A stretch of 64,000 nucleotides of DNA from Marinomonas maritima (GCF_024435075.2 NZ_JAMZEG020000002.1:759501-823500), one strand, 5' to 3'. Positions 44,301 to 52,902 are shown, counted from the stretch's first letter. The notes: generated by a model not told the origin, from the letters alone. Numbers and translations: made by a program.

Positions 44301-44731
44301 TTTCTTGCGCCAAAGTTAGGCAATACAAAACGACCCAGGACATCTTCTTCTGGCGACGCCAATGAAGCGCTTAAAGCTAAACCAAGAGTGGATTCATTAC
44401 CGGTGACGCTGTCTTCAAAAACCAATGCTAGGTAGCTGGTAGCGTCTTGCCTTGGTTGGGTCCCCAATGCTTTTACGTTTGCTTGGCCGGAATCTATCAT
44501 GCCCAATATATAAGAACGAATACTACGGCCACTGGCTTTGCCATCATTTGCGCTAGCGTTGTAATTAAGGTGGCGCTTACTAGCACCTGTTAATACCGTT
44601 TGTATGGCATCAAGTAACGACGATTTGCCTGACCCCGTTGGTCCAACAATGGCAGTATTTCCACGAATATTAATTTCTTCTGCACCAAGTAGGTACCAAT
44701 TCACTAATACGATTCGATTTAGCTTTTTCAC
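41315..44731 (-). CDS. mksB: MksB/JetC-like SMC ATPase of a condensin complex
   Basis: 1138-residue ABC/SMC-type ATPase of the MukB-like MksB family. Walker A is IVGPTGSGKSSLLDA near residue 33; a long coiled-coil middle (about 250-900, rich in Glu/Gln/Lys) follows; the ABC signature is TGSGGEHQIPF and Walker B is SLAMFDEAF. The start is GTG at 44731; an overlapping ATG is out of frame. The gene follows mksE by 9 bases. With MksE and MksF it should compact or segregate DNA. The JetC name applies to Wadjet relatives; no JetD is present. Confidence 0.9.
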   Translation of the reverse strand: MKKLNRIVLVNWYLLGAEEINIRGNTAIVGPTGSGKSSLLDAIQTVLTGASKRHLNYNASANDGKASGRSIRSYILGMIDSGQANVKALGTQPRQDATSYLALVFEDSVTGNESTLGLALSASLASPEEDVLGRFVLPNFGARKSDFIDAMDGKSYKAKPWIEVRESMKKVCLDPYIKSGSASATQYINRYLEELSPSPDQLITLDSFLKNFKNALKFVPIASPTRFVQDFVLAEAPLQVGAYQKSLNEYRHLEAKTLEVSKRIDDLKLIQQDCEKKHQQEQSAINYQWIATEARFDELGSKQDDIQDQYELQKEREEEIEEELATQGSLLKQLQGQLLRFEQQYEHSDVGLKLQQLEQSKKLLVLQGQQDQKAILQVRQLTLLLGALNSFEDLLSKETRKLVKEFSAFNGLITEDGRIEGNLKPLTQKLIALNDTLDKEKSQVFAQRSELNRNILNLKDECKQLESDVSSLKGGVSPLSQNTKRLIALLNDANIKATPLSHLAEVTDRKWQDAIEGYLGAQREALIVEPDDAEEAIRIFRAHRRQLMGCRVIDTTQTRLWLNRGDNNSALRFIRCNNDHAQAYINRRLGGIKPVETERELLREDSAMTADGMLKLAGTISTIRFVPHMMVGINTEGMRESREKQLTSLSSELMNFLKADQRLEQADSLLGRVIANNQFDADSIGNASHTVTRLTQELESVEAEMSQLQKHDDTELQDRIEALKIRIANVELEQKKLDRERQQIAEQFGALNTQKSQLSSALAALDEERNRLTSNPRYDAEFASERYSLLESSMVNGAAIYKEAISRAEKANEKARSFDQKVRKEVADHYGKYHQANLDNDVQLDYLESKFEEFEHYVSYQIDILSETELAKYAKRAELARKEAEETFRSDYVSKLKDSLDQVAHIIRELNHSLKRRPFNLEIYQFRYYPNGDMKDILDLVERFSAQDQANVGGLFDPHLSNDPEHARAIASIQELISDEDKQQDLADYRKFYNFEVDILDGEGNKKTTLSQRIQTGSGGEHQIPFYLAIAAALSTTYRLHETMEGDIVGGFSLAMFDEAFNKIDMVKTSTCMGFMKDIGLQVIAAAPDDKRAVMAANMDTIISVWREGGAVSIDVAYPKEKGQVLLNGESNSLLTSA

Positions 44732-44740
44732 ATTTTGGCC

Positions 44741-45388
44741 CTAGTCTTGATTGGTTTCTTGCACTGTTTCTGTTTCAACATCTGTGTCAGCGACATCGTC
44801 TTCATCAGGATCTGCGCCATTGAATGATTCTAATTGTCTTAGGTAGGCTTCTGTGACAATCAACCTGACGACAGGAGTGATATTGATCATCTGATTTTTG
44901 CTGTCTTCTTCGTAAGACTTGCCACGAATAACAATGCCATGACGACTAAACAACGCCAAAATATCTTTAAAGCGTGTTTCGTTTGGAATTTCGCGCTTTA
45001 CCAGTTGGACAAATCTATCGAGTATCGTGTGTGTATTAGTAGCCACAAAGCCGTTATCTACTTCGAAATTTTCAATTTTTTCTTCGTAAATCTGGCGAAG
45101 CACTAATAGAAATAATGTCTCATCTGTTTTTAAGCGAACAAAGGCTTCTTTTTGAATTGGCAAGACGCCGGCAAGCCGTTCGTTCTCATTGATATAGAGC
45201 TTCATGCCTAAGGCATCAAACAATCGATCAAAATATTCTTGGTAGGACTCTAATAGAAGGTAATGCTTTCGCTGACCATGCTTATAAGCGCTCGCGAACT
45301 GATTCGCAATAACAAAATTTGCGGTCTGTTGGAATTCTTGAGCGTCTTTACCAGACTCTTCAACAACTTTTTTTAATTCTCTAAGCAT
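44741..45388 (-). CDS. mksE: MksE/JetB-like condensin subunit (DUF4194)
   Basis: 215-residue helical winged-helix-like KITE subunit. The central region with YINENERLAGVLP, then ETLFLLVLRQIYEEK, matches DUF4194/MksE. An acidic tail (DPDEDDVADTDVETE) ends it. It bridges kleisin and SMC arms in the complex. The ATG overlaps the mksF stop by one base (TAATG), a sign of tight coupling. Confidence 0.88.
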   Translation of the reverse strand: MLRELKKVVEESGKDAQEFQQTANFVIANQFASAYKHGQRKHYLLLESYQEYFDRLFDALGMKLYINENERLAGVLPIQKEAFVRLKTDETLFLLVLRQIYEEKIENFEVDNGFVATNTHTILDRFVQLVKREIPNETRFKDILALFSRHGIVIRGKSYEEDSKNQMINITPVVRLIVTEAYLRQLESFNGADPDEDDVADTDVETETVQETNQD

Positions 45389-46779
45389 TACGCTTTGCTC
45401 CTACGTACCACATTAAATTCGCGACATTCAACGAACTCATGCACATCCAAATACTGATTGGTAAAGTGTATTTCAAATAAGTCTTCTAATTTTTTAGCAC
45501 TAACGCCCAGTGAACCGATATAGCGTAAATGGTCAAAGCAAACAAAGTCTTCAACCGATTCAATAGTGAAGTCTAAGATATGTTTGCTGTTTCCAGAGGC
45601 CATTTGTTTGTCTAAATAACTTTGCATTTTCGGAATGGTGACTTGGCGAGCCTCATGGAAGCGACGCTGTTGGTCGCGTGCTTTTATCGCGTCAGCAGAT
45701 ACTTCGGCTGGCGTCATCACTCGAGGCGGTGGCGGTTCACGTCGTTTAGTCGGTTGGGCAGCAGAAGCCATGCCAACAAACCGGGCGCCTACAACCTGTT
45801 TTAATATGGGTAAGGTGTCGTACTTTGCAACATCTGAAATAATGCCAGCAATCTTATTGGCCATGCCTGGTCGAGAGCTGTCCATATAGCGTGCGGTATC
45901 CGCTGCGCGCTTCTCTAATCGGTATCGATATTCATCAATGCGCTCTAAACGTTGCTCAATATTGCTAAATGTCTGAATGATATCACGACAGTCTTTCTCA
46001 ACCATTGCCTGGGCTTCGGCCATTGAAATAAGCTGCTGATCAACATAGCACTGAGAAACCTGCCCCATGGTGTCTGGATTGGTTAAAAAGTCTTGAGTCA
46101 ATTCAAGTATTTGACGACGAAATCGAAAAGGGTTATTGCTGGTTTTGATCGTTTTGTAGTCAGCGATCAAAATGCCTTCTACAAATAAGTCAAAGAAACC
46201 CGCGACAATGGCTTTTGGATCACGTGTTGCGAAAAGCTCTCTTTGTAAGCTACGAATACCCAGTAATATTTGGTTCAAATGCGCTGAAAAGTCTCTTGAT
46301 GCTTCTGCAGACTGACGAAGCGTTACCCCTCGTTCTTTAGGGTTTTTAGCGACGGCTTCTAGGTTACTAAGAATACTCAAAACGGTTGCGCCATAGTTAC
46401 GCTTACCGTGTTGACTGATCTCGACTAAAGATCTCAGCAACATGGATATTTGAGGCGTCATTAATACGCTAACGCGATACAGTTCTTGTTCTTCGACCAA
46501 CCATCCGGTGTTCACCAAACGATGATAAATTCTTAACGCATAATCGTGAATGGTCTTTGGTGAATCAAAAGACTCTTTTTGTTCGTCATGCCAGGCAAGC
46601 GTATCCAATTTATGAAGCGTGTCTTCAATCGATTCTATAATGGTCGATTTATCTTTGATTGGATCTTCTGCATGATCATAAAAAACGCCTGCTAGATCAT
46701 GCAATACAGCTTCAATTAATGCTCTATTTGAGCCGCTTAATGCCTGAAATATTTCGTCAGGTAAGTGTTTAAACAGCAT
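45388..46779 (-). CDS. mksF: MksF/JetA-like kleisin subunit
   Basis: 463-residue protein of the JetA/MksF family, the kleisin of the complex. Mostly helical with WLVEEQELYRVSVLMTP near the N-terminus, a coiled middle with EQRLERIDEYRYRLEKR, a Pro-rich linker (KRREPPPPRVMTP) and a C-terminal winged helix (ESVEDFVCFDHLRYIG). GGAG precedes the ATG by 8 bases. First gene of mksF-mksE-mksB. It starts 39 bases after cbiX. Confidence 0.88.
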   Translation of the reverse strand: MLFKHLPDEIFQALSGSNRALIEAVLHDLAGVFYDHAEDPIKDKSTIIESIEDTLHKLDTLAWHDEQKESFDSPKTIHDYALRIYHRLVNTGWLVEEQELYRVSVLMTPQISMLLRSLVEISQHGKRNYGATVLSILSNLEAVAKNPKERGVTLRQSAEASRDFSAHLNQILLGIRSLQRELFATRDPKAIVAGFFDLFVEGILIADYKTIKTSNNPFRFRRQILELTQDFLTNPDTMGQVSQCYVDQQLISMAEAQAMVEKDCRDIIQTFSNIEQRLERIDEYRYRLEKRAADTARYMDSSRPGMANKIAGIISDVAKYDTLPILKQVVGARFVGMASAAQPTKRREPPPPRVMTPAEVSADAIKARDQQRRFHEARQVTIPKMQSYLDKQMASGNSKHILDFTIESVEDFVCFDHLRYIGSLGVSAKKLEDLFEIHFTNQYLDVHEFVECREFNVVRRSKA

Positions 46780-46818
46780 TCATTCGACTCCATGAATCCA
46801 CTAAAAATAATGGCATAT

Positions 46819-47235
46819 TTAAACCTTACCTAAATGATGGGCAATTACCGTCTGCATAGCCTGCTTTACTAACTCATCATCCCCAATTGGAGACAATAAC
46901 TCTATGCGTAAATCATCTCGTTGCAGTTCCGCTATTTGTGCAGGTACATCCTGTCTTAAATGACGACCTACTGCCAGAAAAAGTGGCAACACAGCCACGC
47001 TTCGCACGTCTTTATCTAGTTGCGCAATAACATCTTCTAGTGAGGGTGAGGTTAATTCCATATACGCCAAGCTCGCATTATTCTCACCATAGGTTTGAGT
47101 AACGTGATGATAGAGAGATTCGAAGGGCTGTTTCCAAAGAGGATCAGGGCTTCCGTGTGCAAGAAGTATGATGTGATCGTATTCTTTGTGTAGCATTTTG
47201 ATACCTAATGTTTCTCGATTCCCCATTTTAGCCAT
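46819..47235 (-). CDS. cbiX: CbiX-type sirohydrochlorin cobalt/ferrochelatase
   Basis: Short chelatase domain (about 125-138 residues). Catalytic His is in LLAHGSPDP, and the second in FLAVGRHLRQD; ends LSPIGDDELV. It would insert metal in sirohydrochlorin for sirohaem or cobalamin synthesis. Three in-frame starts exist (47235, 47226, 47196). ATG 47196 with AGG 7 bases upstream gives the family-typical length; the longest is given here. No other cobalamin genes are nearby. Confidence 0.88.
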   Translation of the reverse strand: MAKMGNRETLGIKMLHKEYDHIILLAHGSPDPLWKQPFESLYHHVTQTYGENNASLAYMELTSPSLEDVIAQLDKDVRSVAVLPLFLAVGRHLRQDVPAQIAELQRDDLRIELLSPIGDDELVKQAMQTVIAHHLGKV

Positions 47236-47393
47236 CCTATTTCAGAAAAAGAAGGTGCAGATTAAAAAACCTTTAAATCTTCTGATCAAACTTAAGGAAA
47301 AACAGATTATGACCTAAACTTAGGAAGTTATTGGTCCTATTTCTTTTTTTGTACGTAACATAGTGATTATTGCAATGCATGGAGCATTATAAA

Positions 47394-48272
47394 ATGAAGA
47401 TACTATTGACTGGGGCGACAGGATTTATTGGGCGATCCGTGCTTAAAAAACTATTAACCGCCAACCATCATATTTATGCCCTAGTAAGGCAGGTGGATAA
47501 CCGATTAGCCGCCAGCATCAATCAACTCACTTTAGCGTCATTGAGCGTACTCAACGAGCAGTTCGATGTGATTATTAATTTAGCAGGTGAAAATATTGCT
47601 AGTCGCCCATGGACAAAAAAACGCAAACAAACTTTGTTCAATAGCCGAGTTGAATTAACTCATAATATTAAGAACGCATTAAAATACCCACCCAAACTAC
47701 TGATTTCGATGTCTGCGGTGGGTTATTACGGTGTAGCACGTCAAGGTGTTTTTTATGAAAGCACGCCCCCTAAAGAGGGGTTTTCTCATGATCTTTGTGC
47801 CGCATGGGAGGCCTCTGCTACCGCATTTTCTCAAGATCAAACGCGGGTTGTAATATTTCGATTAGGGGTAGTGCTCGGCGATGGTGGAGCCTTGAGTAAA
47901 ATGCGAACGCCATTCTTATTTGGTTTAGGCGGGGCTATTGCGGGAGGAAAACAGTGGTTTTCATGGGTTCATATTGATGATGTTGTTGAAGCAATATTTA
48001 CTGCCATAGAGGATCAAACCTATACTGGAGCTTACAACCTAGTTGCCCCTCAATTAATAGAGCAAGGTCACTTCGCCAAGTCTTATGCAGCGTCACTCAA
48101 CCGCTCGGCTACGTTACCTACGCCTAAGTGGTTGCTTAAACTGCTATTTGGTGAAATGGCGTGTTTGTTGACTGAAGGGGCCAAAATTGTTCCTCAAAAA
48201 CTAGAAAAACAAGGCTTTGCGTTTTGTTATACCAATATAGACGAGGCGCTATTGCAGATAGAGCAAATATGA
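47394..48272 (+). CDS. yfcH: TIGR01777-family NAD-dependent epimerase-like protein
   Basis: 292 residues of the SDR-extended type. The Rossmann motif ILLTGATGFIGRSVLKKL opens the protein; INLAGENIASRPW and VGYYG, then FRLGVVLGDGGALSKM and WFSWVHIDDVV are family hallmarks. The start is ATG at 47394 (GGAG upstream); eight upstream codons in frame are not part of the fold. The substrate is unknown. It is divergent from cbiX. Confidence 0.92.
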   Translation: MKILLTGATGFIGRSVLKKLLTANHHIYALVRQVDNRLAASINQLTLASLSVLNEQFDVIINLAGENIASRPWTKKRKQTLFNSRVELTHNIKNALKYPPKLLISMSAVGYYGVARQGVFYESTPPKEGFSHDLCAAWEASATAFSQDQTRVVIFRLGVVLGDGGALSKMRTPFLFGLGGAIAGGKQWFSWVHIDDVVEAIFTAIEDQTYTGAYNLVAPQLIEQGHFAKSYAASLNRSATLPTPKWLLKLLFGEMACLLTEGAKIVPQKLEKQGFAFCYTNIDEALLQIEQI

Positions 48273-48283
48273 CTTTAAGCAGG

Positions 48284-48790
48284 TTAACGCTTTTTCTTTA
48301 AAACTGGCAAGCCTTTTTCATCGTTTAGTGTGTTCGTGCATTTTGGATAAGTAATACAGCCCCAAAAATACCCATTCTTACTTTTTTTTCTCACTAAATA
48401 ATGACCACAAGTACGGCACGGATATTTTTTTGTACTAGAGGGTACACCCTGATCATCCTCTACGGTTACCTTGCATTCAGGGTAATTCGAACACCCCCAA
48501 AACACATTGTCTTTAAAGGTTTTTTTTCTTAAAGGGGCCTGGCAGGCAGGACACAGATAGCGTTTTGCCCTAACCGGTTTTCCTGCTTCGTCATTAGCTG
48601 TGTAATGACAGGTAGGGTAAGATTCACACCCCCAGAACGCCCCATTTCCACCTTCTTTTAAAACCAGTAAGCTTTCGCATTTTGGACAACGATAACGAAC
48701 TTTGGCTGATGTTATATGAGCATCGTCCTGCTCTAAGAACTCTTGTTCCCAGTTACTTGGTTTAGGTATTTTAGGGACTTCTTCCTGCAC
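48284..48790 (-). CDS. Triple topoisomerase-IA-type C4 zinc-finger protein
   Basis: 168 residues. Three tandem copies of the C4 finger of topoisomerase I C-termini: CPKCESLLVLKEG with WGCESYPTC, CPACQAPL with WGCSNYPEC, and CRTCGHYL with WGCITYPKC. Such fingers bind single-stranded DNA; no nuclease or topoisomerase catalytic domain is attached. The start appears to be GTG at 48790. It is the last gene of the hemH operon (5 bases after the previous stop). Confidence 0.88.
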   Translation of the reverse strand: MQEEVPKIPKPSNWEQEFLEQDDAHITSAKVRYRCPKCESLLVLKEGGNGAFWGCESYPTCHYTANDEAGKPVRAKRYLCPACQAPLRKKTFKDNVFWGCSNYPECKVTVEDDQGVPSSTKKYPCRTCGHYLVRKKSKNGYFWGCITYPKCTNTLNDEKGLPVLKKKR

Positions 48791-48795
48791 GAGCG

Positions 48796-49167
48796 TTACT
48801 CTTTATCTTTATAACAAAGTGCACTGTCTTCTTTGCAATCTTCTGTACTTACTAACTTTCTAATTTTTGAAGCCCCATTCCTAGCACCCTCAGCCGTAGC
48901 GGCTCCTACTTCTTTCATTTTATCCCAAACCACGGCACCTGTTTCTTTGGCATTTTTGGACGCTTTGTTTCCAAAATCAGAGGCTTTATCGCCGACTTCA
49001 CTTGCCTTTTCCGAGGTGCTGTCTGCTATTTCAATGGTGGTTTTTTTTGTTTTATCCCATAACTGAAGTGCACCGTCTTTCGCTTTATCAAGGGTGCTTT
49101 CTTCGGCCTGTGCCAATGTCGATAATAGAATAAGTGAACCTATAAACACTGTTATGTATTTCATCAT
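48796..49167 (-). CDS. Secreted amphipathic helical-repeat protein
   Basis: 123 residues. A signal peptide (MMKYITVFIGSLILLS) is cleaved at AQA|EE. The mature region is a run of Ala/Lys/Glu-rich amphipathic helices with loosely repeated units such as EKASEVGDKASDFGNKAS, resembling LEA or apolipoprotein-type helices. Two Cys near the C-terminus (EDCKED, ALCYKD) could form a disulfide. There is no lipobox. It overlaps the HAD gene start region by 4 bases (ATGA), so it is in an operon with it. Confidence 0.72.
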   Translation of the reverse strand: MMKYITVFIGSLILLSTLAQAEESTLDKAKDGALQLWDKTKKTTIEIADSTSEKASEVGDKASDFGNKASKNAKETGAVVWDKMKEVGAATAEGARNGASKIRKLVSTEDCKEDSALCYKDKE

Positions 49168-49901
49168 ACTGCCTGTTTATTATGAAAAGGTGAAAAATCT
49201 AACCAGCCGAGAAGTTCAGAAATATCGTTGAGAGTAGTTAGTTGAGGATAATGTAATAATGTGTCGTCAGTGACTTTTTCATGATCCCAAGTGCTGTGAT
49301 AAGGTACATGAAGCGCTTGAGCACCTAAATCCAGAACCGGTAATATATCGGATTTTAAGGAGTTACCTACCATTAGAAAATGCTCGGTGGAAATGTTGTG
49401 ACGTTGCAATATTTGTTGATAAGCATCAGACGTTTTATCACTGACTATTTCAATGGCTTCAAAATAATCTGCAATCCCAGAACGCGCTAATTTACTCTCT
49501 TGATCCAGTAAGTCCCCTTTGGTAATCACAAACAACCGTGCTTTACCTTCTAGTTTAGACAGTACGTTTTCCACGTTAGGAAGTAATTCAACAGGCGATG
49601 CCAGCATGCATTTTGCGAGTTGTATGATTTCATGTATTTCGTTACCGGAAATACGCCCTTCAGTTAATTCAATGGCCGTTTCTATCATGGAAAGAGTAAA
49701 GCCTTTGATGCCATAACCAAAGTGCTCTAAATTTTGAATCTGTACATCACCTAAGTGAGAGCGTATGTAAGTTTCGTCATGATATGGCAGAAGTAGATTA
49801 ATAAATTCATCTTGCGCATGAATAAAAATATCTTCATTACGCCAGAGTGTGTCGTCTGCATCAAAAGCAATCACTTTGAACTCTGTACATTTTAGCGTCA
49901 T
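49164..49901 (-). CDS. HAD-family hydrolase
   Basis: 245-residue phosphatase-like HAD protein. Motif I is FDADDTLWRN, motif II FVITKGD, Lys in EIVSDKTSDAY, and motif IV VGNSLKSDILP. The nearest type is the YjjG/2-haloacid group; the substrate is unknown. It begins 1 base after the hemH stop and overlaps the following secreted gene, placing it in the middle of the operon. Confidence 0.88.
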   Translation of the reverse strand: MTLKCTEFKVIAFDADDTLWRNEDIFIHAQDEFINLLLPYHDETYIRSHLGDVQIQNLEHFGYGIKGFTLSMIETAIELTEGRISGNEIHEIIQLAKCMLASPVELLPNVENVLSKLEGKARLFVITKGDLLDQESKLARSGIADYFEAIEIVSDKTSDAYQQILQRHNISTEHFLMVGNSLKSDILPVLDLGAQALHVPYHSTWDHEKVTDDTLLHYPQLTTLNDISELLGWLDFSPFHNKQAV

Positions 49902-49902
49902 G

Positions 49903-50895
49903 TTACTTCCATTGTTTGGTATTTTGTTCTATCAAATTTATATACAGTGCAACTTGGTCTGGTGTGTCGTTTAACGCGGGTATGTAATCAAAAGCAACGC
50001 CACCGTTATTTTTAAACTCATCACCCAACTCCAATGTCACTTCTTCAAGTGTTTCTATGCAATCAATTGAAAAAGCAGGGCTAATGACGTTAATTTTTTT
50101 AACACCCATAGATGGCAAAGCTTTTAAGGTGGCATCAGCATAAGGTTTTAGCCACTCCTCACGTCCAAATCGAGACTGATAGACATGTGTCCATTCGTGA
50201 TCGCCCAACTCTAGCTCTTCTGCAACGAGTCGGCTTGTCATTTCACAGCGACGAGCGTACGGATCGCCATTAGAGACATATCGCTTTGGGATGCCATGAT
50301 AAGACAATACAAGGTGGCGGCGTTCTCCTTGTTTATCCCATTGAGCTCGAATGGAATTAGAGAGTGCTTTAATGTACATCGGATGATCTGCGTAATCGTG
50401 CAACAGCTGCAATGACGGCCAATGAGGGCAGTTTTTTAGCGATTTCATCAATCTATCGTAAGCGGCAGCCGTCGTGGTTGCTGAAAATTGTGGGTACATA
50501 GGGATCACAACAATATTTTTAACGCCCTGCTCTCTTAGTTTATTGGCAGCGGTTTCAACACTTGGACTTCCATAAGTCATTGCTAACTCAACAGGAATGT
50601 CTTGTCCTGTTTTTACGGACAATGTTTTCTTTATATTTTCTTTTAACCGCTGGCTTAATACTAATAATGGCGAGCCTTCATCCATCCAGACTTGTTGGTA
50701 TATTTTAGCGACTTTGGGTGGGCGTAAAGTCAATATAATTAAGTTCAGAACAGGCTTCCAAACCAAAGGGTTCAGATCAACAACACGAGAGTCAGAGAGG
50801 AACTCTTTAAGGAATCGACGAACTTCAGGTGTCTTCGGGGCATCCGGTGTCCCCAAGTTCATCATCAATACACCGTAGTCACTCGTGTTTTTCAT
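49903..50895 (-). CDS. hemH: Ferrochelatase
   Basis: Inserts ferrous iron in protoporphyrin IX, the last step of haem synthesis. Key blocks: VLMMNLGTPDAPKTPE, PMYPQFSATTTAA, the catalytic His in LSYHGIPKRYV, and the Glu in CIETLEEVT. The start is ATG at 50895 with AAAGG upstream; a 14-residue extension is unlikely. Length 330 aa is normal. It heads a four-gene operon with a HAD protein, a secreted helical protein and the zinc-finger protein. Haem demand links it functionally with hemN elsewhere in the window. Confidence 0.96.
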   Translation of the reverse strand: MKNTSDYGVLMMNLGTPDAPKTPEVRRFLKEFLSDSRVVDLNPLVWKPVLNLIILTLRPPKVAKIYQQVWMDEGSPLLVLSQRLKENIKKTLSVKTGQDIPVELAMTYGSPSVETAANKLREQGVKNIVVIPMYPQFSATTTAAAYDRLMKSLKNCPHWPSLQLLHDYADHPMYIKALSNSIRAQWDKQGERRHLVLSYHGIPKRYVSNGDPYARRCEMTSRLVAEELELGDHEWTHVYQSRFGREEWLKPYADATLKALPSMGVKKINVISPAFSIDCIETLEEVTLELGDEFKNNGGVAFDYIPALNDTPDQVALYINLIEQNTKQWK

Positions 50896-51071
50896 GTTAT
50901 ACCTTTTGGTTTGAATTGTTGATTCATTATAAACCATGAAATTGGGGGCAATAATGAAAATACCAAGCTTTTTAAAACTTTGAATTGTTTAGTTTCGTAT
51001 CTTTATAAAGCGATTGAGCTCAATTCTCCGTGGTGAAGACTGAGTGTGCTTTTCGTCCTTAACTGGTTTTA

Positions 51072-51872
51072 TTAAAGCCATAATCGTATTAAAGAGCAGG
51101 CCATAAAAATAACAAAGCTGATTGATAGAACGGTTTTGTCTAATGTATTGCCGCGATTACGACAAAGCCAATAAAAAAACAAATGACTAACTGCCAAAAT
51201 CAGCATTAAAGGAATATGTATTGCACCTGAAAATCCAGAAAACGTAGCGTGGTCAAAGGATTGGGCTGGAAAAATAAAACCGACCATAGCAGCAATAGAG
51301 GCAAACACAATAAAACCATTTGTGCTTCCTTGACGCTGCCTCTGATCTACTGCTTTCAGAGTGCTTAAACTTTCCCCTAGTGTTTGACCGCAGTTCCCCG
51401 ACACCAGTGATATCGTTCCAATAAATAAGCCAATGGGTATATGGCCTAATTTACTAATAGCGATAGAGGGTATTTTTTTGGTCCTAGATCGCAATATTAT
51501 GTTTAGAATGGCGATCAATGCGATCAAGGTAAAACCTATTTTGAATAACAAGAAACTGACTAAAGACAGTAGTTGTGCACCTATTACCCCTCCCATAGCG
51601 ATGCCCGGCGCGAAATTAATTAAGTGTTGGGAGTCTACTTCGCCATGCTTCATCGATTTTATCCAAGCATAAAGATGAGTCGGTATAAAAGCAGTAATAC
51701 AAGTGGCAATGGCAGGTAGTATTAAATCTTGGAGTGACAAGCTAAAAACGGGAAGAAAAAAGTATAAGGTCGGAATAGCGATGAGAGTGGGCGCGATTTT
51801 GATAATTGACGAAATAGCCCCTGTTGCAGCGCCAATAAAGATGAACAATAGGATCAATTCAATCGTTGGCAT
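51072..51872 (-). CDS. TauE/SafE-family permease
   Basis: 266-residue inner-membrane protein with about eight hydrophobic helices, in two related halves. The halves open with GAATGAISSIIKIAPTLIAI and GTISLVSGNCGQTLGES, matching the sulfite/organic-anion exporter family TauE/SafE. The substrate (sulfite, sulfonate or other anion) cannot be deduced. It is monocistronic, 176 bases downstream of the divergent hemH start region. There is no clear SD. Confidence 0.85.
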   Translation of the reverse strand: MPTIELILLFIFIGAATGAISSIIKIAPTLIAIPTLYFFLPVFSLSLQDLILPAIATCITAFIPTHLYAWIKSMKHGEVDSQHLINFAPGIAMGGVIGAQLLSLVSFLLFKIGFTLIALIAILNIILRSRTKKIPSIAISKLGHIPIGLFIGTISLVSGNCGQTLGESLSTLKAVDQRQRQGSTNGFIVFASIAAMVGFIFPAQSFDHATFSGFSGAIHIPLMLILAVSHLFFYWLCRNRGNTLDKTVLSISFVIFMACSLIRLWL

Positions 51873-51911
51873 AAGACAAAAAAACCTAGATTCTGTTATG
51901 GAAGTGAGGTA

Positions 51912-51946
51912 TTAAAAAAGCAGGCATTAGTAGCCTGCTTTTTTAA
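51912..51946 (-). terminator. Rho-independent terminator of cheV
   Basis: TTAAAAAAGCAGGC (51912-51925) and GCCTGCTTTTTTAA (51933-51946) form a 14-bp perfect stem with a 7-base loop; A and T runs allow either orientation. Confidence 0.93.
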
Positions 51947-51966
51947 TAAACGACAGTGACAACTGC

Positions 51967-52902
51967 TTATTCTCGATAAACAACACTACGAATTCGATCT
52001 TGAATCAGAGCCGCTAATTTATCTGGCTGGAATTTCGAAAGAAAGTCATCACACCCAACTTTCTGGACCATCGCTTTGTTAAAACTACCACTGAGTGATG
52101 TATGAAGAACGATGTAAAGGTCTTTTAATGCCGGATCTTCACGCACTTCTCTCGTTAAACGATAGCCATCCATTTCAGGCATTTCGGCATCGGTTATCAT
52201 CATGAGCAGTTTTTCAGGAACCACGTCCCCTTCAGCAGCCCATTTTTTGAGTTGCTCCAAGCCTCGCTTACCGTTATTAGCCTCATGGACCGTTATACCC
52301 AAGAAGTTTAACGTAGAGCGACATTGAGCAAGGGCGACAGAAGAGTCATCTACCACCAACACTTCTAATCCCTTGGCGAGAGACAATAAGTCTTTATCAA
52401 TAACGTCATCGCTAATGGTTCCGTCATAAGGTGATATTTCCGCTAAAACTTTTTCTACGTCAATAATTTCAACAATACGATCATTGACACGCGTTATAGC
52501 GGTTAAATAATGTTGGCGACCTGTTCCGTCTGGCGGTGGTAGAATTTCATTCCAATTCATATTAATAATTCGGTCTACTTCACCAACCATAAATCCTTGA
52601 ACGGTATTATTGTATTCCGTCACAATCAAGTTAGAAGGTTGAGTACGATCAATTGGCTTCATACCAATTGATTCAGACAGGTCAATTACGGGAATAGTTC
52701 TGCCTCGAAAATGTGTTACGCCCGCAACAGAGGGATGTCTATGTGGCATTTGGTTCAACTTTGGCAGCTGCACCACCTCTTGAACCTTGAACACATTTAT
52801 TGCAAACATTTGCATTCCACTAAGACGGAACATTAGTAGTTCCAAACGGTTTTCACCTACTAACTTGGTTCTCTGGTCTACAGCGTCTAACATGCTTGCC
52901 AT
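51967..52902 (-). CDS. cheV: Chemotaxis coupling protein CheV
   Basis: 311 residues. N-terminal CheW-like domain (about 15-165; e.g. MFAINVFKVQEVVQLP and THFRGRTIPVIDL) followed by a receiver domain with the phospho-Asp in MMITDAEMPEMDGY and conserved Lys in DFLSKFQPDK. CheV couples chemoreceptors to CheA with receiver control. It is a single gene; no other chemotaxis genes are in the window. A strong terminator follows. Confidence 0.95.
   Translation of the reverse strand: MASMLDAVDQRTKLVGENRLELLMFRLSGMQMFAINVFKVQEVVQLPKLNQMPHRHPSVAGVTHFRGRTIPVIDLSESIGMKPIDRTQPSNLIVTEYNNTVQGFMVGEVDRIINMNWNEILPPPDGTGRQHYLTAITRVNDRIVEIIDVEKVLAEISPYDGTISDDVIDKDLLSLAKGLEVLVVDDSSVALAQCRSTLNFLGITVHEANNGKRGLEQLKKWAAEGDVVPEKLLMMITDAEMPEMDGYRLTREVREDPALKDLYIVLHTSLSGSFNKAMVQKVGCDDFLSKFQPDKLAALIQDRIRSVVYRE

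Noticed and set aside
41315..46779. A full Wadjet anti-plasmid defence system
   Set aside because: JetA-, JetB- and JetC-like proteins are present, but no JetD/MksG toprim nuclease is encoded on either side; flanks are cbiX and bolA.
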